A stretch of 33,721 nt of DNA from Methanoregulaceae archaeon (lineage in GTDB: Archaea > Halobacteriota > Methanomicrobia > Methanomicrobiales > Methanospirillaceae). Under the pieces are notes generated by a model. It was not told the DNA's origin. It did no database searches and saw nothing but the letters and a program-made list of their open reading frames with translations. Position 1 is the first letter of the stretch, and every line of letters starts with the position of its first letter. Position numbers and translations under genes: made by a program. This document shows positions 23,522 to 31,929 of this stretch, one piece after another. Where the stretch lies: NCBI GenBank assembly GCA_018432765.1, contig JAHDSI010000079.1, positions 1 to 33,721 of the forward strand. The letters run 5' to 3'.

Positions 23522-24673
23522 ATGGCAAAGAAAGGCGATATGCTCTATGCATGGACCAACGACTCCGCCCTTGCAAAGAAGGCGGAGTGCGGGGGGGCGG
23601 TCACGGAACTGCTCAAGTACGCACTCGAGAGCAAGGCAGTCGATGCCGTGCTCGCCGTGACCCGGGGTTTCGATCTGTACGATGCGGTCCCGGTAATCGT
23701 GACCAATCCAAAAGATCTTGACAACTGCGCCGGGTCGCTCCACTGCGGAACGCTCCTCCTCTCCAAGCTCGTGATGGAATATGCGCCTCAACTGGCTGGC
23801 AAGAAGGTTGGAATGGTTGTCAAGGGCTGTGACATGATGGGACTTCTCGAGCTTGAGAAGCGCAAGATGGTCAACCTCGACAACATCCTCATGATCGGTG
23901 TCAACTGCGGTGGATCGGTCAGCCCCGTGGCTGCACGGAAGAAGATCAGGGAAAAATTCGGTGTCGATCCTGACAAGGTGACCACGGAAGAGATCGACAA
24001 GGGCCAGTTCATCATCGAGTATGAGGGAGGCCACAAGGGTATCAAGATGGACGATCTCGAAGACGAGGGATACGGCCGGAGAAGCAACTGCCGGCGCTGC
24101 AAGGTGAAGATCCCCCGGCAGGCAGACCTTGCCTGCGGGAACTGGGGTGTCATCGGTGACAAGGCCGGGAAGGCAACCTTCGTCGAGGTCTGCAGCGATA
24201 AAGGTGCAGCCCTGCTGACAAAAGCCATCGATGCAAAGAAGCTGTCCACGGAACCGGCTAACCCCAAGGGTATCGAGATCCGGGCCAAGACCGAGAAAGC
24301 GATGCATAAACTCGGTGACAAGTGGCGCCAGCGTGACTTCGCTGCGCTCGCTCCAAACCTCTGGGGAACCATCGCCGAGGAGACCGGGCGATGCATGAAG
24401 TGTTATGCCTGCATCGACAACTGTCCGGTGTGTGTCACCAGGCCTGACAAGTTCGAACAGCCTGACCTGATGGTCCGTGCAGGATTTGCACCGGCTGATC
24501 CCATGTTCCACCTCCGCCGTTTTGCGCACATATCTGATTCCTGCATCAACTGCGGACAGTGCGAAGAAAACTGCCCTGCGGAGATACCGCTTGCGCTCTT
24601 CTCGCACGCAATCCGGACCGAGGCGGACAAGTTCTTCGAGCCGAAACTTGGGAAATCATCTTACACCAACTAA
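23522..24673 (+). CDS. fdhB: F420-dependent formate dehydrogenase beta subunit, copy 1 (variant)
   Basis: This 383-residue protein of the FrhB/FdhB family transfers electrons to F420 through FAD and iron-sulfur clusters. Conserved regions include MVVKGCDMMGLLELEKR, IGVNCGGSVSPV, RRCKVKIPRQADLACGNWG and the cluster motifs CMKCYACIDNCP and CINCGQCEENCP. Compared with copy 2, the cysteine-rich ICYCVEC after the first motif is VCVTRPD, losing two cysteines, and the C-terminus is about 28 residues shorter. ATG 23522 abuts the fdhA stop. A T-run terminates the unit at 24675. The cysteine loss may alter a cluster or the electron partner. Confidence 0.93.
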   Translation: MAKKGDMLYAWTNDSALAKKAECGGAVTELLKYALESKAVDAVLAVTRGFDLYDAVPVIVTNPKDLDNCAGSLHCGTLLLSKLVMEYAPQLAGKKVGMVVKGCDMMGLLELEKRKMVNLDNILMIGVNCGGSVSPVAARKKIREKFGVDPDKVTTEEIDKGQFIIEYEGGHKGIKMDDLEDEGYGRRSNCRRCKVKIPRQADLACGNWGVIGDKAGKATFVEVCSDKGAALLTKAIDAKKLSTEPANPKGIEIRAKTEKAMHKLGDKWRQRDFAALAPNLWGTIAEETGRCMKCYACIDNCPVCVTRPDKFEQPDLMVRAGFAPADPMFHLRRFAHISDSCINCGQCEENCPAEIPLALFSHAIRTEADKFFEPKLGKSSYTN

Positions 24674-24674
24674 A

Positions 24675-24690
24675 TTTTTTTTGCATTTTT
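24675..24690 (+). terminator. T-rich terminator after fdhB copy 1
   Basis: Eight T (24675-24682) followed by GCATTTTT come directly after the fdhB stop. T-runs are the usual intrinsic termination signal in Archaea. Confidence 0.7.
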
Positions 24691-24748
24691 ACATTAACCC
24701 ACCACTATTCCACAGATTTTGACCAAAAATAACTAATTTTATTATCTG

Positions 24749-24775
24749 TTAATGACAATCAATTTATTATATAAA
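24749..24775 (+). promoter_or_regulatory. fdhA2 promoter with a degenerate TTAAT-N8-ATTTA site
   Basis: TTATATAAA at 24767-24775 is a good archaeal TATA box; transcription would start near 24800, about 37 bp before the gene. TTAAT-GACAATCA-ATTTA at 24749-24766 abuts it and matches the candidate operator at nine of ten arm positions. AAGGAGAG at 24823-24830 is the ribosome-binding site. Confidence 0.55.
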
Positions 24776-24836
24776 CTAAATGCCAAAATCAACTCAATTT
24801 ATCTAACCTTCATGGTACGATAAAGGAGAGAACACA

Positions 24837-26909
24837 ATGAGTAAACCATCTGTTCCATCATTGAAATATGTGCAGACCACGTGCCCGTACTGCGGAGTGG
24901 GATGTACTCTTAACCTGGTCGTACAGGACGGCAAGGTGACCGGTGTCCAGCCATACCGGAGAAGCCCCATCAACGAGGGAAAACTCTGCCCGAAGGGTAT
25001 GACCTGCCACGAGTTTGTCCACAGCCCGGACCGGTTGACAAAGCCGTTGATCAAGAAGGACGGGAAGTTCGTGGAGGCGAGCTGGGACGAGGCCCTTGAC
25101 CTCGTTGCAAAGAAGTTCAAGGAGACATCGGACAGGCATGGTCCGAAATCGCTCGGCTTCCAGGTATCGTGCAGGACTCCGAACGAGGAGTGCTACATCA
25201 TGCAGAAGCTCGCACGGGTCGCGTTCCAGACAAACAACGTGGATAACTGCGCCCGTATCTGCCATGGCCCATCCGTTGCCGGTCTCTCGCTATCGTTTGG
25301 GTCCGGAGCGGCCACGAACCCGTTCGAGGACGTCCTGAACTCTGACCTCATCCTCATGTGGGGTTCAAATGCCGTCGAGGCCCACCCGCTGGCAGGGCGC
25401 AGGGTCGCCCAGGCAAAGAAGAAGGGGACACCCATCATCGTCATTGATCCGAGATACTCGCCCACTGCCCGGCTGGCCGATGACTGGGTCCGTTTCAACC
25501 CGTCCACCCACATCGCGCTCGCGAACTCCATGATGTACTGGATTATCAAGGAAGGCTTGCATGACAAGGAATTCATCGAGAAACGGACGAAAGGCTTTGA
25601 TGACCTGAAGAAGATGGTCGAGAAGTACGCTGACGCCGAGTCGATCCACGGTGTACCGCTGGAGAAAGTCAAGGATATTGCCCGGAAATACGCAACGGCG
25701 AAAAATGCGGTCATCATCTACTGCCTTGGAATCACCGAGCTCACCACAGGTACCGACAACGTCCGCTCGATGGGCAACCTTTCGATGCTGACCGGGAACA
25801 TCGGGCGCGAGGGTGTCGGAGTCAACCCGCTCCGCGGCCAGAACAATGTCCAGGGCGCCTGTGACATGGGTGCATACCCGAATGTGTACTCCGGGTACCA
25901 GAAGTGCGAGGTGCCCGAGATACGAAAGAAGATGGAGGAACTGTGGGGTATGGAGGCAGGATCTCTTCCTGACTGGTATGGCTCCACTCTCACCGAGCAG
26001 ATCAACGAGTGCGGCGATCCGATAAAGGCCATGTACATCTTCGCCCTGAATCCCGTTGTATCCTACCCGGACTCAAACCATGTGATGAGACAGCTTGATA
26101 AGCTCGATTTCCTCGTTGTGCAGGATATCTTCTGGACCGAGACCTGCGAGCATGCGGACGTTGTCCTGCCCGGCTGCTCCTTTGCCGAGAAGGACGGAAC
26201 ATTCACCAGCGGGGAACGTCGGATCAACCGCGTCAGGAAAGCCGTCGATCCGCCCGGCGATGCTAAGGAGGACTGGGAGATCTTCGTGCTGCTGGCAGAG
26301 AAACTCGGTCTCAAGGGATTCGACTTCAAGTCACCGGAGGAGATCTGGGACGATTTGAGGAGAGTGACTCCCTCGATGGCAGGATGCAGTTACGCACGGC
26401 TCGAGAAGCCTGAATCCCTCCACTGGCCCTGTCCCACAGAGGATCACCCGGGGACACCTATCCTGCACCGCGAGAAGTTCGCTGCGGCTGATGGCCTGGG
26501 TACCTTCTTCGGACTTGAGTACCGCCCACCTGCCGAAGTTGCGGACGCGGAATACCCGTTCACCCTGATGACAGGGCGCCTGATATTCCACTATCATACC
26601 CGGACACAGACGGACCGGTCCAAGATCCTGCACTACGAGGTGCCTGAGGGGTATGTGCAGATCAACACCGAGGACGCGAAGAGGCTGAAGATTGCCGATG
26701 GCGAGAGGATAAAATTACGGAGCCGGAGGGGCGAATCGCTGCCGCTGGCCCGCGTAACCGACGACGTGGCCCCCGGGGTACTCTACATGGCCATGCACTT
26801 CCCGAACGGTGCGAACATGCTTACCAACACGGCGCTCGACCCGCTGTCGAAGATGCCCGAGCTCAAGCATTGTGCGGTTTCGGTTGAGAAGATCGAGGGA
26901 GGGAACTAG
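24837..26909 (+). CDS. fdhA: F420-dependent formate dehydrogenase alpha subunit, copy 2
   Basis: This 690-residue paralog of the fdhA at 21452 is collinear and highly similar throughout. [4Fe-4S] ligands are C16, C19, C23 and C51; the metal ligand is Cys142 in NCARICHGPSVAG. Differences cluster in the N-terminal ten residues and around 350-370 (KCEVPEIRKKMEELWGM). The start is ATG 24837 with AAGGAGAG six bases upstream, a far stronger ribosome-binding site than copy 1. It has its own promoter and forms a two-gene unit with fdhB copy 2. The two copies may be used at different formate, Mo or W levels (inference). Confidence 0.96.
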   Translation: MSKPSVPSLKYVQTTCPYCGVGCTLNLVVQDGKVTGVQPYRRSPINEGKLCPKGMTCHEFVHSPDRLTKPLIKKDGKFVEASWDEALDLVAKKFKETSDRHGPKSLGFQVSCRTPNEECYIMQKLARVAFQTNNVDNCARICHGPSVAGLSLSFGSGAATNPFEDVLNSDLILMWGSNAVEAHPLAGRRVAQAKKKGTPIIVIDPRYSPTARLADDWVRFNPSTHIALANSMMYWIIKEGLHDKEFIEKRTKGFDDLKKMVEKYADAESIHGVPLEKVKDIARKYATAKNAVIIYCLGITELTTGTDNVRSMGNLSMLTGNIGREGVGVNPLRGQNNVQGACDMGAYPNVYSGYQKCEVPEIRKKMEELWGMEAGSLPDWYGSTLTEQINECGDPIKAMYIFALNPVVSYPDSNHVMRQLDKLDFLVVQDIFWTETCEHADVVLPGCSFAEKDGTFTSGERRINRVRKAVDPPGDAKEDWEIFVLLAEKLGLKGFDFKSPEEIWDDLRRVTPSMAGCSYARLEKPESLHWPCPTEDHPGTPILHREKFAAADGLGTFFGLEYRPPAEVADAEYPFTLMTGRLIFHYHTRTQTDRSKILHYEVPEGYVQINTEDAKRLKIADGERIKLRSRRGESLPLARVTDDVAPGVLYMAMHFPNGANMLTNTALDPLSKMPELKHCAVSVEKIEGGN

Positions 26910-26911
26910 AG

Positions 26912-28147
26912 ATGGTGAAGAAAGGCGACATGTTCTATGCATGGACCTCCGATGCGGAACTCGCAAAGAGAGCAGAATGCGGGGGGGCAGTCACCACCCT
27001 CCTCAAGTACGCACTCGAGAATAACATAGTCGACGCTGTTCTCGCGGTCAGGAAGGGTGCCGACCTCTACGATGCGGTCCCGACCATCATCACCGATCCG
27101 AAGGAACTTGACCAGACGGCAGGGTCGCTTCACTGCGGGACGATGCTCCTGTCGAAACTTGTGAAAAATTATCTCGGAGGGGCGAACAATTTCCGCCTCG
27201 CGATGACCGTGAAGGGTTGCGATGCAATGGGCCTCTACGAGCTTGCCAAGCGCCAGCAGGTGAACCTGGACAACGTGCTCATGATCGGCGTGAACTGCGG
27301 GGGCTCGGTCAGCCCGGTCACCGCCCGGAAGATGATTGCCGACAAGTTCGAGGTCGATCCCGATACCGTTCACAAGGAAGAGATCGACAAGGGTCAGTTC
27401 ATCATCGAGTACGAGGGCGGCCACAAGGGCATATCTATTGATGATCTGGAAGAAGAGGGCTACGGCCGCCGCCCGAACTGCCGCCGGTGCAAGATGAAGA
27501 TCCCGCGCCAGGCCGACCTTGCCTGCGGGAACTGGGGTGTCATCGGGGATAAGGCCGGGAAGGCAACCTTTGTGGAAGTATGCAGTGAGAAGGGCGCCAA
27601 CCTGCTCAAAGCCGCAGTAGATGCCGGTGTTCTGAAGACCGAAGCACCGAATCCCAAGGGAATCGTGATCAGGGGCAAGGTCGAAGGCGCGATGTTCAAG
27701 CTCGCGGACAAGTGGCGGAAACGTGATTTCGAAGCACTTGGTGACGGAAGAGAGCGGCTGGCAAAGATTGTTACAGAGACATCGCGCTGTATCAAGTGCT
27801 ATGCCTGCATAGAGCAGTGCCCTATCTGTTACTGCGTGGAATGCAGTACGAAGAAGCCGTACCTGGTCGAGCCAGGCACCCTGCCGGTTCCGTTCATGTT
27901 CCACCTGATCAGGTTCGCACATATCGCCGATTCATGCGTGAACTGTGGCCAGTGCGAGGAGAACTGCCCGATGGAGATTCCGAATTCGCTCTTCATGCAT
28001 GCGCAGCAGTGCGAGCTCGAGCAGATGTTTGGACACGTGCCGGGAGTTGATATGGAACTGCCGCTGCTTGCCCTCGTCGAGGAGAAGGACGAACGCGCAC
28101 GCCTTGCTGCGACCGGTTCGGACCAGATATTCGATATCTTCAAGTAA
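26912..28147 (+). CDS. fdhB: F420-dependent formate dehydrogenase beta subunit, copy 2
   Basis: This 411-residue FrhB/FdhB-family protein is the canonical version. Cluster motifs are CIKCYACIEQCPICYCVEC and CVNCGQCEENCP; the flavin/F420 region includes MTVKGCDAMGLYELAKR and IGVNCGGSVSPVTARK. The C-terminal extension (GHVPGVDMELPLLALVEEKD to IFDIFK) is missing from copy 1. ATG 26912 lies two bases after the fdhA stop, so translation is coupled. A T-run at 28169-28175 follows the stop. Large antisense frames over both fdhB genes are shadows. Confidence 0.95.
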   Translation: MVKKGDMFYAWTSDAELAKRAECGGAVTTLLKYALENNIVDAVLAVRKGADLYDAVPTIITDPKELDQTAGSLHCGTMLLSKLVKNYLGGANNFRLAMTVKGCDAMGLYELAKRQQVNLDNVLMIGVNCGGSVSPVTARKMIADKFEVDPDTVHKEEIDKGQFIIEYEGGHKGISIDDLEEEGYGRRPNCRRCKMKIPRQADLACGNWGVIGDKAGKATFVEVCSEKGANLLKAAVDAGVLKTEAPNPKGIVIRGKVEGAMFKLADKWRKRDFEALGDGRERLAKIVTETSRCIKCYACIEQCPICYCVECSTKKPYLVEPGTLPVPFMFHLIRFAHIADSCVNCGQCEENCPMEIPNSLFMHAQQCELEQMFGHVPGVDMELPLLALVEEKDERARLAATGSDQIFDIFK

Positions 28148-28541
28148 TGCACCGGGAAGAACCAAATCTTTTTTTCCGGATTTTTGTAATCCCTCAACAT
28201 TATACTGATGATTGGAATTTTTTCCACGAAAGGATCCCTGAACGCGATTTTTGGCTTGCAGATGGTTCAGGCGATTCCTCCGGCTCGATCCTCCGGTTGG
28301 CAATCAGGTCTTCCTGGCATGGACCAAATCATCTGATTCGTGTACCCGTCCAGGGGTGAATGCCGGGCTCTCCATGTGCCGGCGCACCTCATCTTTTCCC
28401 ACGGATTGGGCTATGGTCCGTGCGTTTCTCAATCCGGCAGATATCCAGGGATAACCATTTACGAAGAATGTATCAAAAAGAGCTGTTTCGATCGGACCGA
28501 ACCGTCAATTGATCAGTTTTGGAGTCGATATCCGTTCTGAA
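28148..28541. other. Intergenic stretch between convergent fdhB2 and modC
   Basis: This 394-bp region starts with the fdhB2 terminator. The remaining open frames (up to 66 codons) have no ribosome-binding site and unusual composition. On the minus strand a short T-run (complement of 28475-28479) could help end the modC transcript. I see no RNA gene or repeat. Confidence 0.5.
28169..28186 (+). terminator. T-rich terminator after fdhB copy 2
   Basis: A run of seven T at 28169-28175, then CCGGA and five T, lies about 22 bp after the fdhB2 stop. Confidence 0.65.
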
Positions 28542-29588
28542 TCAGAAGACATGGACTGCTGCCGCCTTGAACGTGAGGTAGACCTCATCGCCGATGTCAA
28601 GATCCATCTCTTCAAAACCCTGCCGTGTCAGGACAGAGACTATCGGAACCCCTGCGTCAACCGTGAGCTTCACAAACATTCCATTGTTTGCAATACCGGT
28701 TATGGTGCCGAAAAGGGAGTTTCGAGCGCTCGAGGTGATGGGTGTACGGGAGACGAGGATATCTTCAGGCCGGATCGTGGCATACACCTCGCCCTCTTCC
28801 CTGCAGGTGCGCGAGGCGATGGAGATCGTTCCTACCCGTATGGTGGATGCCCCCGAATCCATGCTGCAGACCCCCCTGAATATATTCCTGGTTCCGGTGA
28901 AATGTGCGATAAACTCGGAGTTTGGCTTGCGGAAGACCTCGTCGGGAGGGCCAACCTGGACTATCCTGCCCCGGTTCATCACGGCCACCCGGTCGGCAAG
29001 TGCAAAGACCTCCTCGAAGTTGTGGGTCACGTGCAGAACGGTCACCTTCGTGATCTTCTGGATCCGCTTCAGTTCCTTTACGAGGCTCTCCCGTGTCTGG
29101 GCGTCGAGTGCAGAGAGCGGCTCGTCGAGCAGCAGCAGATTCGGTTCCATCACGAGTGCCCTTGCTATCGCGGTCCGCTGCTGTTCCCCCCCGCTTAAGG
29201 TATCGGGATATCTGTGCAGGAGGTGATCGATGGCGAGCAGCCGTGCCATCTCCCGGCCTTTCTTTTTTGCATCCTCCTCGTCGGTCTTTCGCGAACGAAG
29301 GCCAAAGACAATGTTCTCTTCGACGGTCAGGTGCGGGAAGAGCATGAAGTCCTGGTAGACCATGCAGATGTTTCGCTCCTTTGGTGGACGGTTCGTGATC
29401 TGCCGTCCGTTAATGCTGATGCTTCCGGAACGGGGGGTGTAGAGGCCTCCGATGGTTTCCAGAAGGATGGTCTTCCCTGCTCCTGTGGGACCGAGGATGA
29501 CGAGGTATTCTCCGGGCGCGACGTCGAGTGACGCCTCATCAAGCCTGAATTCACCGAGATCGATCGAGATATTGTCAATATGGAGCAT
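28542..29588 (-). CDS. modC: Molybdate/tungstate ABC transporter, ATP-binding protein
   Basis: This 348-residue ATPase has Walker A GPTGAGKT (33-40), Q-loop VYQDFMLFPH, signature LSGGEQQRTAIARAL, Walker B LLLLDEPLSALD and switch VLHVTH. A C-terminal TOBE-like region (from about 265, GTRNIFRGVC to VYLTFKAAAVHVF) is typical of oxyanion importers, where it can bind the anion and regulate. ATG 29588 (MLHIDNISIDLG) is preferred, with AAGGAAG upstream; longer frames start in the preceding spacer. It is the last gene of modA-TrmO-modB-modC. Whether the substrate is Mo or W (ModC or WtpC/TupC) cannot be told from this sequence. Confidence 0.92.
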   Translation of the reverse strand: MLHIDNISIDLGEFRLDEASLDVAPGEYLVILGPTGAGKTILLETIGGLYTPRSGSISINGRQITNRPPKERNICMVYQDFMLFPHLTVEENIVFGLRSRKTDEEDAKKKGREMARLLAIDHLLHRYPDTLSGGEQQRTAIARALVMEPNLLLLDEPLSALDAQTRESLVKELKRIQKITKVTVLHVTHNFEEVFALADRVAVMNRGRIVQVGPPDEVFRKPNSEFIAHFTGTRNIFRGVCSMDSGASTIRVGTISIASRTCREEGEVYATIRPEDILVSRTPITSSARNSLFGTITGIANNGMFVKLTVDAGVPIVSVLTRQGFEEMDLDIGDEVYLTFKAAAVHVF

Positions 29589-29605
29589 GCAAATCACACT
29601 TCCTT

Positions 29606-30391
29606 TCAGAACCGGGCGGATCCCCCGTATCGTTCGAATATGTACAGTGCACACACTGAAATCAGGATAAGAAGCAATGCGGCTGATATGGCCATATCAA
29701 GTCTCCCCGTGGACATGTTCAGGAAGAGTGCTATCGGGAGTGTCTCGGTCTTCCACTTGATCGCCCCGGCAAGGAGGAGGACCGCACCGAATTCCCCGAT
29801 CCCCTTCGCCCACGTGATGGTCGATGCGGACAGGATGCCCGTCCTCGACATGGGCAGCGTGACCCGCCATACCGCTCCTGCATCACTGCACCCGAGGGAC
29901 TTCGCCACGTATTCATACCGTGGATTGATCATGGAGAAGGTCGACCGCATGATCCGTATCATGCAGGGAAAATTTACGAAGAACTGGGCGACGATGATCC
30001 CGAGCGGCGTGAACACGAAGACAAGGCCAACATCTGCCAGCCAGTTTCCAAGACTCGTGGTACCGAAGAGAAGCAACAGTCCCAGTCCTGCGACAAGCGG
30101 GGGAAGTGCCAGCGGCAGGTCGAGTCCGGCATTGATGATCCTGTTTCCCGGGAACGAATACCGTGCAAGGGCGTATGCAGCGGGGATCCCGATCAGCATG
30201 CAGAGGAGTGTCGAGACCGACGCCGTCGCGAGGCTCAAGCCGACCGCAAACTGCATCTCGCTGCTTGCGAGCGATGCAAGGAGGGCATCGGCTGACGGTC
30301 GAAGGACGATGAGCGAGAGGACAAGGACAAGAAATACTGTAAGTATGACGCTTGCGGCGATTGTGGCGTAATAAAACCACGATCGCCTCAA
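29606..30391 (-). CDS. modB: Molybdate/tungstate ABC transporter, permease
   Basis: This 261-residue permease has about six hydrophobic segments. The EAA-type cytoplasmic loop is AKSLGCSDAGAVWRVTLP, followed by the GIGEFGAVLLLAG segment characteristic of molybdate/tungstate and sulfate permeases. It imports the oxyanion captured by the lipoprotein at 31011. Its ATG lies inside the end of the TrmO-like gene (4-base overlap), so the two are co-translated; modC starts 17 bp after its stop. Confidence 0.93.
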   Translation of the reverse strand: MRRSWFYYATIAASVILTVFLVLVLSLIVLRPSADALLASLASSEMQFAVGLSLATASVSTLLCMLIGIPAAYALARYSFPGNRIINAGLDLPLALPPLVAGLGLLLLFGTTSLGNWLADVGLVFVFTPLGIIVAQFFVNFPCMIRIMRSTFSMINPRYEYVAKSLGCSDAGAVWRVTLPMSRTGILSASTITWAKGIGEFGAVLLLAGAIKWKTETLPIALFLNMSTGRLDMAISAALLLILISVCALYIFERYGGSARF

Positions 30392-30933
30392 AGGTTAGTC
30401 CTCCCCCGCTTCCGGAGTTCCTTTGGTGTGCTGTTCCATGCACCGATATCGTCGATGTGCTGGTTGTCAACCCAGCCGCTCTTCACCTCGTCCCTGTGAT
30501 CGAACTGGTGCACGTAGGGCTTGATGTCGAGCAGGGGCGTCCCGTCCAGGACATCGACGCCTGATATTTCGAGGATGTTTCCGCATACCCTGTTGAGGCG
30601 GACGATCGAGATGCCGATGGGGTTTGGCCGATTGAAATGCCGTATCGCAAAGATCCCCCGCTCCTTTTCACCGTCGAGGAACGGTTTCTGGAGAAGGCTT
30701 CTGCCGGTGGCCCGATCGAAGTGGTAGAGGAGATAGAGATGTGTAAATGATTCGATATCACGCAGCCCGTCGGCAAATTCAGGAAATACCTCCACGTAGC
30801 CGATGGATGGGTTGAATATTCCCTGGATCGGGGTATGTTCGTGATCGGTGTGGTCCGAATGGATGATCCCGATGGGAGAGTACGTGATATCCCCTTTCTC
30901 CCATCTCTTTCCAAGTTTATCTGATAGTTTCAT
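30388..30933 (-). CDS. TrmO-like (TsaA/UPF0066) protein in the Mo/W transporter operon
   Basis: This 181-residue single-domain protein carries the TrmO signatures: YSPIGIIHSDHTDHEHTPIQ, FTHLYLLYHFDRA, RHFNRPNPIGISIVRL and VLDGTPLLDIKPYVHQFD. Known TrmO enzymes methylate t6A37 in tRNA using S-adenosylmethionine. Its place between the binding protein and permease genes, with a 4-base overlap to modB, argues for a function tied to oxyanion uptake or use, as does the fused TrmO-FmdE gene at 17910; this is inference. The start at ATG 30933 has AAGGTG upstream. Confidence 0.88.
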   Translation of the reverse strand: MKLSDKLGKRWEKGDITYSPIGIIHSDHTDHEHTPIQGIFNPSIGYVEVFPEFADGLRDIESFTHLYLLYHFDRATGRSLLQKPFLDGEKERGIFAIRHFNRPNPIGISIVRLNRVCGNILEISGVDVLDGTPLLDIKPYVHQFDHRDEVKSGWVDNQHIDDIGAWNSTPKELRKRGRTNL

Positions 30934-31010
30934 ATCGCACCTTCTTTCCTGATGACGGCGGCCGGAGGACGCCAGGCATTTTTTCGGAGAAGGAAGTTAT
31001 GAATAACTTC

Positions 31011-31853
31011 CTATCTATCTCCATATTTTTCAGCGGGATATGTGGTAAATCCATGTTTCGTGAATATCTCCTTTGCCTGGTCGGATGAGACGTAATGGAT
31101 AAAATCATCTGCAATTTCAGGATTCTTGGAAAAAACAAGCGATCCTATTGGAACCACATCCACAACTCCCATATCCTCCGGGATCTCGACAATATCCATG
31201 GTCCCAGGGTTGTAGAGATCTTCCCAGATGATTGTCGCATCCGCCTGTCCCATCTCGAGGTATACGACGAGCTCATTTACCGTCGCTGCCGTAACCACCG
31301 TGTTGGCATTGACCGCCTCCCACAATCCGTCCCTCTCCAGCATCTTCTTTGCCGCCTTCCCGACTGCAGGCCCGTCCGGCTCGCCAAGTGCCACCCTGAC
31401 TCCGGGTCTCGCCAGATCTTGTATGCTCGTGATATCTGCCGGATTTCCTTTTGGGACCGCTATGATCATGACATGGTATACCACGTCAACGGACCTGTTC
31501 ACATATCCCTTGTCGATCGCAGTCTGTATGTACGGCCGTGCACCCGGCATGTAGGCGTCACCCGACTGCAGGAGTTCTATCTGGCTCAGGAGCTGTGCGG
31601 CATTCCCATGCGTATACTCGATCACGGTGCCAGTCTCCTTTCCATACAGCTCGGCAATCTCCTCCATCGGATCTTTCATTCCGGCTGCGCAGTATACAAG
31701 CAATTGCGGATCTTTTGGTTGTTCGGATACACTCAACTCCTGGCCCGGGATTTTTTGCACTGTTGCAGCCTGGTCTGTACATCCGCACACCATCAGTATG
31801 GAAGTGGCACAGGCAATGGCAAGGAACAGAAAAACGCCTTTATTCATCGTCAT
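31011..31853 (-). CDS. modA: Molybdate/tungstate-binding lipoprotein (first importer)
   Basis: This 280-residue periplasmic-type binding protein has a lipoprotein signal: MNKGVFLFLAIACATSILMV with Cys25 in VCGCTD. The mature part matches ModA-type proteins: LLVYCAAGMKDPMEEIAELYG, YTHGNAAQLLSQIE, GVRVALGEPDGPAVGKAA and DATIIWEDLY. It captures the oxyanion outside the membrane. ATG 31853 or ATG 31847 may be the start; neither has a strong ribosome-binding site. It heads the leftward transporter operon. The palindrome at 31896-31913 lies 42 bp upstream and overlaps the likely TATA box. Confidence 0.92.
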   Translation of the reverse strand: MTMNKGVFLFLAIACATSILMVCGCTDQAATVQKIPGQELSVSEQPKDPQLLVYCAAGMKDPMEEIAELYGKETGTVIEYTHGNAAQLLSQIELLQSGDAYMPGARPYIQTAIDKGYVNRSVDVVYHVMIIAVPKGNPADITSIQDLARPGVRVALGEPDGPAVGKAAKKMLERDGLWEAVNANTVVTAATVNELVVYLEMGQADATIIWEDLYNPGTMDIVEIPEDMGVVDVVPIGSLVFSKNPEIADDFIHYVSSDQAKEIFTKHGFTTYPAEKYGDR

Positions 31854-31895
31854 CTATTGGTTTGATATGTATAAGTATTTTACTTTTTACCAATA

Positions 31896-31913
31896 TTAAT
31901 TATTTATAATTAA
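31896..31913. promoter_or_regulatory. Candidate operator, TTAATTAT-TT-ATAATTAA, upstream of modA
   Basis: This 18-bp perfect palindrome can also be written TTAAT-TATTTATA-ATTAA, the same arms and 8-bp spacer as at 16917 and 21318. It continues into CAG as does the 21318 site. On the minus strand TTATAAATA inside it is a good TATA box for the modA operon, so binding would block the promoter. Confidence 0.6.
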
Positions 31914-31929
31914 CAGCGTTTAACTCGTG

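Noticed and set aside
23330-24607. 425-codon open frame on the minus strand
   Set aside because: It is antisense to fdhB copy 1 and the end of fdhA1. An equivalent frame lies antisense to fdhB copy 2 (26906-27922), as expected of shadows over paralogs.
21452-26909. Selenocysteine-containing formate dehydrogenase
   Set aside because: Both active sites encode Cys (NCARICHGPS) and no in-frame TGA occurs in either fdhA or in fwdB.
28148-28541. Possible gene or cofactor riboswitch in the gap after fdhB2
   Set aside because: The frames of up to 66 codons lack ribosome-binding sites, and I could not trace any conserved RNA structure by eye.
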